This document shows, piece after piece, positions 1 through 6,683 of a stretch of DNA of 64,000 bases; positions within the stretch are counted from its first letter, which is position 1; each line of letters opens with the position of its first letter. The notes under the pieces are model-generated. The model ran no database searches, was not told where the DNA came from, and saw only the letters and a program-made list of their open reading frames with translations. Position numbers and translations under genes: made by a program. Origin of the DNA: Gaiellasilicea sp963806955 (GTDB taxonomy: Bacteria > Actinomycetota > Thermoleophilia > Gaiellales > Gaiellaceae); the NCBI GenBank assembly GCA_963806955.1, contig CAWDZG010000002.1, positions 1,364,001 through 1,428,000 on the forward strand. The letters are read 5' to 3'.

Positions 1-1721
1 CTCGGAGCCGGCGAGCGCGACGGGCGAGGCGCCGGCGAGCAGGACGACGTCGCCTTCCCGCCAGCCGCCCGGGAACGCGGCGGACGTCGTCGAGCAGCCC
101 GACGCAGCCGACGACGGGAGTGGGGTCGATCGCCCGGCCGTCGGTCTCGTTGTAGAGCGAGACGTTGCCGGAGACGATCGGGATCCCGAGCGCCTCGCAC
201 GCCTCGGCCATCCCTTCGATCGCCTCGGCGAGCTCCCACGCGATCTCGCCCTTCTCGGGGTTGCCGAAGTTGAGGCAGTCGGTCAGGCCGAGCGGCTGCG
301 CGCCCGTGCAGGCGACGTTGCGGGCCGCCTCGAGCACGGCGAGCTGCCCGCCGGTCGCGCGGCGACAGCCGGCCCATCCGGCCGGTGCCGTCGAGCGAGA
401 CGGCGAGGCCGCGGTAGCCCGGCCTCAGGCGCAGCACGGCCGCGTCGAAGCCGGGCCGGCGCACCGTGCGCGAGCCGACGAGGTGGTCGTAGCGGCGGTA
501 GACGTGCGCCCGGCTGCGGACGTTCACCGAGCCGAGCAGCGCGAGCAGCGCCTGGGGCGCGTCCGGCAGCGTGGGCGGCTCGACCGGTGCCGGCTCGGCG
601 CGGGGCACGGGCTCGACCGTGTAGCGCGGGCACTCGTCGGTGAGGAAGCGGGCCGGGATCTCGCCCACGACCTCGTCCGCCCAGAGGGCGCGCAGCAGGC
701 CGGTGTCGGTCACCTCGCCGACGACTGCGTGGTGCAGCTCCCAGCGATCGCAGACGGCGAGCACGTGCTCGAGCATCTGCGGGCGGACGACGGCGACCAT
801 CCGCTCCTGGCTCTCGGAGATCATCACCTCCCACGGCTCCATCCCCTCCTCGCGGAGCGGCACCTGGTCGAGCCGGAGGTCGATCCCGGTCTCGCGGGCC
901 ATCTCGGAGAGGGAGGAGGCGAGGCCGGCGGCGCCGCAGTCCTGCAGCGACTCGACGAGGCCGGACTCGACGAGCTCGAGCGAGACCTCGATCAGCTTCT
1001 TGCCCATGAAGGGGTCGCCGACCTGGACGGTCGGCCGCTTGTCGGCGTCGTCCTCGCCGAGCTCCTGGCTCGCGAGCACCGAGGCGCCGCCGATCCCGTC
1101 GCGGCCCGTCGTGGCGCCGTAGAGGACGACGAGGTTGCCCGGCCCGGTCGCGCCCGCGCGCGTGACGCCGTCGGCCGGCAGCAGTCCGACGCACATCGCG
1201 TTCACGAGCACGTTGTCCCGATACGACTCGTCGAAGACAGCCTCGCCGCCGACGGTCGGCACGCCGACCGAGTTGCCGTACGCGCCGATGCCCGCCACCG
1301 CCCGGTCGAAGCGCGGGTCGCCGGGCGCGAAGCGAAGGCCGTCGAGGAGCGCGATCGGCCGGGCTCCCATAGCGATGATGTCGCGCAGGATCCCGCCCAC
1401 CCCGGTCGCCGCTCCCTGGAACGGCTCCACGGCGGAGGGGTGGTTGTGGCTCTCGACCTTGAAGCAGACGGCCTCGCCGTCGCCGAGGTCGATCACGCCG
1501 GCGTTCTCACCGGGGCCCTGCAGGACGCGTTTCCCCTGGGAGGGAAGCCGTTTCAACAGGAGGGCAGAATGCTTGTAGCCGCAGTGCTCCGACCAGAGGA
1601 GCGAGAAGACCGCCAGCTCGAAGTGGTTCGGCTCGCGCCCCAGCAGGTCGACGATCCGGGCGAGCTCCCCGTCCGTCAGTCCGAGCGCGCGATGGATGGG
1701 CTGTGCGGCGACCTGCGACAG
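1..1721 (-). CDS. purL: Phosphoribosylformylglycinamidine synthase, large (PurL) subunit, 3' end beyond window, two frameshifts
   Basis: PurL makes FGAM from FGAR, ATP and ammonia supplied by PurQ, with PurS as bridging subunit. Reading leftward from about 1721 the protein shows FSLLWSEHCGYKHSALLLKR, GPGENAGVIDLGDGEAVCFK, ESHNHPSAVEPFQGAATGVG and GAYGNSVGVPTVGGE, all hallmarks of the small-type PurL. About 570 codons are present of roughly 740; the C-terminus lies off the window. The frame breaks near 355-375, where LDGTGRMGRL must jump frame to reach ATGGQLAVLEAARNVACTG, and again near 48-54, before EGDVVLLAGASPVALAG. No ATG, GTG or TTG lies between the upstream in-frame stop and the conserved N-terminus, so the start is uncertain (CTG at 1721 or 1730, or a further indel). 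It is on the same strand as purDBCSQ but about 11.7 kb downstream. Confidence 0.9.
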   Translation of the reverse strand, partial: MSQVAAQPIHRALGLTDGELARIVDLLGREPNHFELAVFSLLWSEHCGYKHSALLLKRLPSQGKRVLQGPGENAGVIDLGDGEAVCFKVESHNHPSAVEPFQGAATGVGGILRDIIAMGARPIALLDGLRFAPGDPRFDRAVAGIGAYGNSVGVPTVGGEAVFDESYRDNVLVNAMCVGLLPADGVTRAGATGPGNLVVLYGATTGRDGIGGASVLASQELGEDDADKRPTVQVGDPFMGKKLIEVSLELVESGLVESLQDCGAAGLASSLSEMARETGIDLRLDQVPLREEGMEPWEVMISESQERMVAVVRPQMLEHVLAVCDRWELHHAVVGEVTDTGLLRALWADEVVGEIPARFLTDECPRYTVEPVPRAEPAPVEPPTLPDAPQALLALLGSVNVRSRAHVYRRYDHLVGSRTVRRPGFDAAVLRLRPGYRGLAVSLDGTGRMGRLSPRDRRAARRARGGPQRRLHGRAAARPDRLPQLRQPREGRDRVGARRGDRRDGRGVRGARDPDRLRQRLALQRDRRPGDRPHSRRRLRRAARRRPPRSRAAGGKATSSCSPAPRPSRSPAP

Positions 1722-1774
1722 GTGGCCCAGTCTAGACGGGAAGTCCGACGGCGGCCCATGCGTTGTGAGGAGTC

Positions 1775-2692
1775 GTGAGCAGACGCCACCTGATCATGCT
1801 GCTCGCGCTCGCCTCGCTCTGGGGCTCGTCCTTCCTGTTCATCGAGATCGCCCTGCGCGACCTCGCCCCCTCGACGCTGATCCTGCTGCGGATGGCCTTC
1901 GGCGCCCTGGCGCTCGCGGTCTACGTCCGGCTCGCCCGTCACCGGCTCTCGGTGCTCCGCCCATACGTGCGCCGGCTGGCGCTGCTGGGGGTGCTCAACA
2001 CGGCGCTCCCGTTCTTCCTGATCACCTGGGGGCAGCAGTACATCGACTCCGGGCTCGCGTCGATCTTCAACGCCTCCGCGCCGCTGCTGACCGCGGTCTT
2101 CGCGTTCGGCTACGACCGGAGCCAGCGCTCGACCGGGATCCGGCTCGCCGGGATCCTGCTCGGCTTCACCGGCGTCGTCCTGCTCGTCGGCGTCGAGCTC
2201 TCCGGCAGCGGGAAGGCGGCGGCCGGCGGCCTTGCCGTGGTGGGCGCGGCCGCGTGCTACGCGCTCGGCGGGCTCTACGCCGGCCGGCACTTCCGGGGGG
2301 TGCCCGCCTCGCTCGTCTCCTTCGGCTCGCTGCTCTGGGCGACGCTGCTCGCGCTGCCGTTCGGCGTCGCCCAGGCGAGCGTGCCCGGCTGGGCTGCGAG
2401 CCTGTCCGTGCTGTACCTGGGCGTCGCTGCCACAGGTGTCGCCTACCTCCTCTACTTCGGTCTGATCGCGGGCGCCGGGGCCTCGAGGGCCGTGCTCGTC
2501 ACCTACCTCGTTCCCGCGCTCGCGCTCGTCTACGGCGCCGTCTTCCTCGACGAGCAGATCACCGCGGTCGCCCTCGCCGGGCTCGCCCTCGTCCTCGGTG
2601 GCGTCGCGCTCGGCACCGGGTCGATCCGCGGCCGCGCGCCGCGCACGTGCCGCCCGCGCCGCCGAAGGGCGCGGGCTAGCCTGACCCGGTGA
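1775..2692 (+). CDS. EamA/DMT-family permease, first of a tandem pair
   Basis: This 305-residue protein begins MLLALASLWGSSFLFIEIAL and contains about ten hydrophobic helices arranged as two EamA repeats, the second ending near VYGAVFLDEQITAVALAG, a typical repeat signature. Family members export or import small metabolites such as amino acids and their derivatives; the substrate here cannot be read from sequence. It uses a GTG start and lies divergent from purL. Its stop overlaps the GTG start of the next permease (GTGA), so the two are translationally coupled. The shared motifs ALWG(A/S)S, (S/T)YLxP and VYGAxxLDExITA indicate duplication, and the pair could work as a heterodimer (inference). 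Confidence 0.85.
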   Translation: MSRRHLIMLLALASLWGSSFLFIEIALRDLAPSTLILLRMAFGALALAVYVRLARHRLSVLRPYVRRLALLGVLNTALPFFLITWGQQYIDSGLASIFNASAPLLTAVFAFGYDRSQRSTGIRLAGILLGFTGVVLLVGVELSGSGKAAAGGLAVVGAAACYALGGLYAGRHFRGVPASLVSFGSLLWATLLALPFGVAQASVPGWAASLSVLYLGVAATGVAYLLYFGLIAGAGASRAVLVTYLVPALALVYGAVFLDEQITAVALAGLALVLGGVALGTGSIRGRAPRTCRPRRRRARASLTR

Positions 2693-3591
2693 ACCGCTAC
2701 TGGCCGATGCTGGTGATGCTGGCCGCACTCTGGGGCGCGTCGTACCTCTTCATCAAGGTCGCCGTCGACGAGATCGAGCCGGCGCCGATGATGGCGGCGC
2801 GCACGCTCGTTGCCGCCGCGATCCTGTTCGGCTACCTCGCGTGGCGGCTGGGGTGGGCCCGGGCCGTGCGCGACCTGCGTGCGGCGTGGCGCCACTTCCT
2901 CGTCCTCGGTGCGCTCAACGCCGCGATCCCGTTCTGGCTGATCGCCTGGGGCGAGCAGCACATCGACTCGGGGCTCGCGGCGGTCGTGCAGGCATCGGTG
3001 CCGATCTTCAACGCCCTGATCCTGCTCAGGGTGATCCCGCACGAGCGGCTGAACGCGACGCGCGCCTTGGGTCTCGCGATCGGGATCGTCGGCGTCGCCG
3101 TCGTCACCGGCATCCATCCGGACGGCGGCTGGTGGGCGGTCGCGGGCGCGCTCGCGGTCGTCCTCTCCTCGCTCGCCTACGCGAGCGCCGGCGTCTACGG
3201 CCAGCTCGCCGTGTCGGGCACCGCCGGCCCGGTGCTCGCGACCGGCTCGATGCTCGTCGGCGGCCTGATCCTGCTCCCGTTCGCGCTCTTCCAGCTGCCG
3301 AGCGCCGCGCCCGGTCTCGAAGCGACCGCGTCCCTGCTCGCGCTGACACTGCTCGGCACCGCGTTCGCCCAGCTCGTGCTGTTCCGGATGCTCGCCCTGC
3401 ACGGGTCTGCACGGCTCTCGCTCGTGACCTACCTGATGCCGGGCTTCGCGCTCGTCTACGGCGCGCTGATCCTCGACGAGGCGATCACCGCGTGGACGGT
3501 CGGCGGGCTGGCGCTGATCCTCGGCGGTGTCGCGCTCGCCTCGGGCGCCGTCAAGCTCCGCCGCGGCGCGGTCGCCGCCGCCCGGCCGTGA
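2689..3591 (+). CDS. EamA/DMT-family permease, second of a tandem pair
   Basis: This 300-residue integral membrane protein has about ten transmembrane segments in two EamA halves. It opens with MLAALWGASYLFIKVAVDEI and its second half carries LSLVTYLMPGFALVYGALIL followed by DEAITAW, paralogous to the preceding gene. It begins with GTG inside the previous stop codon and itself ends overlapping the GTG of the acetyltransferase, so the three genes form one coupled unit. Substrate unknown; DMT permeases commonly move amino acids, nucleotide bases or drugs. Pairing with an acetyltransferase would fit a detoxify-and-export role, but that is inference. Confidence 0.85.
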   Translation: MNRYWPMLVMLAALWGASYLFIKVAVDEIEPAPMMAARTLVAAAILFGYLAWRLGWARAVRDLRAAWRHFLVLGALNAAIPFWLIAWGEQHIDSGLAAVVQASVPIFNALILLRVIPHERLNATRALGLAIGIVGVAVVTGIHPDGGWWAVAGALAVVLSSLAYASAGVYGQLAVSGTAGPVLATGSMLVGGLILLPFALFQLPSAAPGLEATASLLALTLLGTAFAQLVLFRMLALHGSARLSLVTYLMPGFALVYGALILDEAITAWTVGGLALILGGVALASGAVKLRRGAVAAARP

Positions 3592-4094
3592 GCGTCGCGA
3601 TCCGCCCGGCGACCGATGCCGACGTCGACTTCCTCGCCGACCTCTATGCGGACGAGGACGTGCGCCCGTTTCTCGCCGCGGCCGGCTCCTACGACCGCGA
3701 GGGTGTCGCGGCGGCCGTCGCGCAGGGCCAGGACGAGGGCGGCGTGATGGTCGTCGAGCTCGACGGGGAGCGGGCGGGGGCGATGGCGTGGGAGCTGCGC
3801 AACCGCCGCAGCGGCATCGTCCACGTCAGCGGGCTCGCGGTGCACCCGGACTTCCGGGGGCGGCGGCTGGCCGACGACGCCGCCCGTCTCTTCCAGCGGC
3901 ATCTCCTGCGCGAGCGCGGCTTCCATCGGATCGAGCTGGAGATCTACGGCTTCAACGAGCGGGCGCAGCGCCACGCCGAGCGCGCCGGCTTCGTGCGCGA
4001 GGGCGTCAAGCGGCAGGCGTACCGCCGCGGCGACGGCTGGGTCGACGGCGTGCTCTACGGGCTCGTCGCCGACGATCTCGACGAGCCGAGGTAG
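3588..4094 (+). CDS. GNAT-family N-acetyltransferase
   Basis: The 168-residue protein has the GNAT fold. Motif A is visible as VSGLAVHPDFRGRRLADDAA, containing the acetyl-CoA pyrophosphate-binding R-G-R-R segment, followed by RIELEIYGFNERAQRHAERA and GFVREGVKRQAYRRG, the usual C-terminal strand-helix-strand. It is close to the RimJ/RimL type that acetylates protein N-termini or small amines; the acceptor cannot be assigned. GTG start at 3588 overlaps the stop of the second EamA permease. Its 3' end overlaps the 3' end of the convergent ArsR gene by 40 bases. Confidence 0.85.
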   Translation: MSVAIRPATDADVDFLADLYADEDVRPFLAAAGSYDREGVAAAVAQGQDEGGVMVVELDGERAGAMAWELRNRRSGIVHVSGLAVHPDFRGRRLADDAARLFQRHLLRERGFHRIELEIYGFNERAQRHAERAGFVREGVKRQAYRRGDGWVDGVLYGLVADDLDEPR

Positions 4095-5153
4095 CCGGCG
4101 AGCAGCTCGCCCGCCTGCGGCAGCTCGGTACGCAGGCTGTAGACGTTCTCGTCCTCGTCCCGGATCGTGACGAAGCCCGCCTGGCGGAGGATCGCCAGGT
4201 GGTGGTGCGCGGTCGACTTCCCGACGCCGAGCTCCGCGGCCGCCTCGGTCAGCTTCAGCGGGCCCTCGCTGAGCCGGCGCAGCAGCTTCAGCCGCCCCTC
4301 GTCGCCGAGCGCCTTGTAGACGCGCGCGACCTCCGCCGGCGCCGCGCCCTCCTCCTCTGCCGGCGCGATCGGGTAGCAGAAGATCTTCGTGCCCTTGTGC
4401 TCCCAGAGCACGACCCACGGCCGCATCCACCAGCTGGGAAAGAAAACGAGGCGGCGGATCTCGGGGGTCGGCACGTACTGGTAGCCCTGCGCCGCGAGCT
4501 CGACGAGCCGCTCGGCCGGCTGCTGGGCGGCCAGCTCCCGCTTCGCGGCGGCGTCCCGCTCGGCCTCCGCGAGCCATGCGTCCCGCTCGGGCGCGAAGAC
4601 GAGCTCGTGCCAGCGCGGCAGGACGTCCAGCAGCCGTGTCTTCACTTCGTCGGCCCCCAGGTCGAACAGGCCGCGCACGAGCTCCTGCTTGTCCGGGAAC
4701 TCGGCCACCGCCTCGCAAATACTGCTCCTGGGCCGCCGCATCCCCGCGCGCGGCCCGCCCGACCACCTCAGGCGGAATGCCGTGGGCCGCGCCGCCGTAG
4801 GTGCCGAAGAGGTGCAGCTTCACCTCGACCGGATCGGTCGCCGCGAGCCGCTCGAGAAAGCCGGCGAAGCTGCGCTCACCCGGCGTCTCGTAGACGAGCC
4901 CGAGCAGGTGCGCCGCGACCTTTCCCGAGCCGAGCAGCATCGACTCGACATCGGCCTGCAGGTCGGGCGGCACCGTCTCCGCGACGGCGCGCAGGCGATC
5001 GGCGCCCACGTCGAGCGTGTCGAAGTCACTCGGTTCGCCGAGCGCGCAGATGCTCATCAGCACCTCCGCGGCCTCCGATACGGCCACCTCCACCTCGAGC
5101 CGCGTCGGGCGGGAGAGATCGAGCACCGGTGCGGGCTTGCGTTCGACAGGCAT
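4055..5153 (-). CDS. ArsR-family regulator with long N-terminal domain, frameshifted
   Basis: A winged-helix ArsR-type DNA-binding domain sits at the C-terminus: VYKALGDEGRLKLLRRLSEG, LTEAAAELGVGKSTAHHHLA, then ILRQAGFVTIRDEDENVYSL. About 250 residues of poorly annotated sequence precede it, resembling the large ArsR proteins of actinobacteria that carry an N-terminal ligand or dimer domain. From ATG 5153 the frame is open to about 4714, where AAAQEQYLR must change frame to continue as EAVAEFPDKQELVRGLFDLG, so one base is missing or extra. No cysteine metal-binding ELCVC-like box is visible, so metal sensing is not supported. The divergent region upstream holds an inverted repeat that could be its operator. 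Confidence 0.8.
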
Positions 5154-5186
5154 GGAACGGACGCAGCGTACTCGGCCTAGAAGGGC

Positions 5187-5221
5187 TTGACAAGAGCATG
5201 TGCGTTCGATAAGTTTCGAAC
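5187..5221 (+). promoter_or_regulatory. Promoter and probable ArsR operator for the divergent small gene
   Basis: A consensus -35 TTGACA lies at 5187-5192, and 17 bases later a weak -10 (TAAGTT, 5210-5215). Overlapping it is an inverted repeat GTTCGA-N6-TCGAAC at 5204-5221. Its place between the ArsR gene (start 5153) and the gene at 5254 suggests that the regulator represses this promoter and possibly itself. The site is seen in sequence; its binding protein is inferred. Confidence 0.5.
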
Positions 5222-5253
5222 AGTTCAAGAACGTCGAATGGCAAGGAGCCTCG

Positions 5254-5472
5254 ATGCACCCCGCTTCCGATTTCCTCCCGCAGGTCGTCATCGACCGTCA
5301 CCAGGATCGGCTGGCCGCAGCAGCCGTCCACCGGCTCGCCCTGTCGAGCCCGGCCCGCACACGCATCGCGCGCACCCTCCGTCGCGCGGCGGACCGGCTC
5401 GATACGGCGACCGCCTCACCACGTTCCTCCGCAGGCCCGGTGAGGAGCGCACTCCCCGGCGGCGGCTGCTAG
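5254..5472 (+). CDS. Small protein of unknown function, putative ArsR target
   Basis: A 72-residue basic protein with no recognised domain. ATG 5254 is preceded by AAGGAG at 5243-5248, which favours it over the longer GTG start at 5200 that would lie inside the operator. The middle (RLAAAAVHRLALSSPARTRI, then ARTLRRAADRLDTA) is predicted helical and amphipathic. It is the only gene downstream of the putative ArsR-controlled promoter and ends within a strong terminator. Function unknown; it may be a small regulator or membrane-peripheral peptide. Confidence 0.55.
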   Translation: MHPASDFLPQVVIDRHQDRLAAAAVHRLALSSPARTRIARTLRRAADRLDTATASPRSSAGPVRSALPGGGC

Positions 5473-5484
5473 CCGCCGCCGGGG
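5454..5484. terminator. Strong hairpin between convergent genes
   Basis: A perfect 14-bp inverted repeat, CCCCGGCGGCGGCT at 5454-5467 and AGCCGCCGCCGGGG at 5471-5484, separated by three bases. It spans the stop codon of the small gene and lies before the 3' end of the M24 peptidase gene, so it probably terminates both directions. There is no clear T-run, as is common in actinobacteria. Confidence 0.7.
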
Positions 5485-5510
5485 CTCTGCCTGCCTGGAG
5501 CGCTGCCCGC

Positions 5511-6623
5511 CTAGATCAGCCGGCCGCCGCTCTCGGTGACGGCGATCACGTCCTCGACGCGGACGCCGAAGCTGCCGTCGACGAGGATCGACGGCTCGTC
5601 GGTGAACGTCATCCCCGCCTCGAGCGGCGTCTCGTCCTCAACGGACAGGAACGGCTGCTCGTGGACGTCGAGCCCGATTCCGTGCCCCATCCGGTGCCGG
5701 AAGCCTTCGCCGAGGCCGGCGGCCTCGATCGGCGCCCGGCACGCGGCGTTCACCTCGCGGGCGAGCGCGCCCGGCCGCGCCGCCTCCCGCCCGGCGTCCT
5801 GCGCGTCCCGCATCGCCCGATACGCGCTCTCGTACCCGGCGGGTGGCTCGCCGCACGGGATCGTGCGCCCGAAGTCGGAGCAGTAGCCCTCGACGACGGC
5901 GCCGAAGTCGAAGAGGACGACCTCGCCGTGCCGCAGCTCCTCCAGCGCGGTCGCGTCGCCGGAGTCGAGCCGCCGCTCGCCCCAGGTGAAGATGTGCGTG
6001 GGGAACGACGGGCAGCGAGAGCCGCGGGCTCGAAGCTCGTGCTCGACCGCCTCGACGAGCTCGGCCATCGTCGTGCCGGGCTGCACCTGCGGCTCGACCG
6101 CGTCCATCGCCTCGCGTGCGATCGCGGTGGCGCGCGCCATCACGTCCAGCTCGGCGTCCGACTTGACCCGCCGCAGCCGGTTGACGAGCGACGAGGCCTC
6201 GAGGAGCTCGACGCCCGGGAGCGCCCGTGTGAGCTCGATCGCGGTCTGCGCCCAGGCGCGTGCACCGAGCCCGACCCGGTACGGCGCGCCGGCCGCGCGC
6301 GCCGCCTCGGCGAAGAGCACCTGCCCGTCGGCGTTCTCGTGCACGACGACGGCCCCGTCCGGCGGTTTGCCGTCGAGGTGGAAGTCGACGACCATCCGCG
6401 GCAGCACGAAGAGCGGCTCCCGCCCCGGGGCGACGAACGCGCCGGCCGTCCAGCCGTGCGCGTAGGAGAGGTTGCCGAAGCTCGGCAGGTCGCGCGGAAG
6501 GCCGGTCAGGTACTCGAGGTCGGATGACGGATGGAGGAAGAGCGCGTCGATCCCGCGCTCCTCCAGCAGCGGCGCGAGCCGCTCGCGCCGGGCCGCGTAC
6601 TCCTCGCTCCCGATTCCCTGCAC
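5511..6623 (-). CDS. M24-family metallopeptidase (Xaa-Pro aminopeptidase/dipeptidase-like)
   Basis: The 370-residue protein has an N-terminal creatinase-like domain (about 1-130) and a C-terminal pita-bread M24 domain. Dinuclear metal ligands are visible: VVLFDFGAVVEGYCSDFGRT supplies two Asp, HRMGHGIGLDVHE supplies His, MTFTDEPSIL supplies Glu, and VRVEDVIAVTESGGR the last Glu. The family cleaves X-Pro bonds in cytoplasmic peptides; related M24 proteins act on other substrates, so X-Pro specificity is probable, not shown. TDEPS replaces the more usual TIEPG but keeps the Glu. Start is GTG 6623. It follows the M14 peptidase gene after a strong hairpin, so it likely has its own promoter. Confidence 0.85.
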   Translation of the reverse strand: MQGIGSEEYAARRERLAPLLEERGIDALFLHPSSDLEYLTGLPRDLPSFGNLSYAHGWTAGAFVAPGREPLFVLPRMVVDFHLDGKPPDGAVVVHENADGQVLFAEAARAAGAPYRVGLGARAWAQTAIELTRALPGVELLEASSLVNRLRRVKSDAELDVMARATAIAREAMDAVEPQVQPGTTMAELVEAVEHELRARGSRCPSFPTHIFTWGERRLDSGDATALEELRHGEVVLFDFGAVVEGYCSDFGRTIPCGEPPAGYESAYRAMRDAQDAGREAARPGALAREVNAACRAPIEAAGLGEGFRHRMGHGIGLDVHEQPFLSVEDETPLEAGMTFTDEPSILVDGSFGVRVEDVIAVTESGGRLI

Positions 6624-6630
6624 CGAGCAA

Positions 6631-6662
6631 GGATGGCAGCCCGCGTGGACGGGCTGCCATCC
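6631..6662 (-). terminator. Terminator of the M14 peptidase gene
   Basis: Perfect 13-bp arms GGATGGCAGCCCG and CGGGCTGCCATCC around a six-base loop, 22 bases past the M14 stop codon at 6684 on the minus strand. It separates M14 from the downstream M24 gene. Confidence 0.7.
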
Positions 6663-6683
6663 GGACCGTCGGCGCGGGCTGCC

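Noticed and set aside
165..1778. Long plus-strand frame (537 codons) antisense to purL
   Set aside because: Low-complexity Arg/Ala/Val-rich translation without domains; purL on the other strand explains the open frame.
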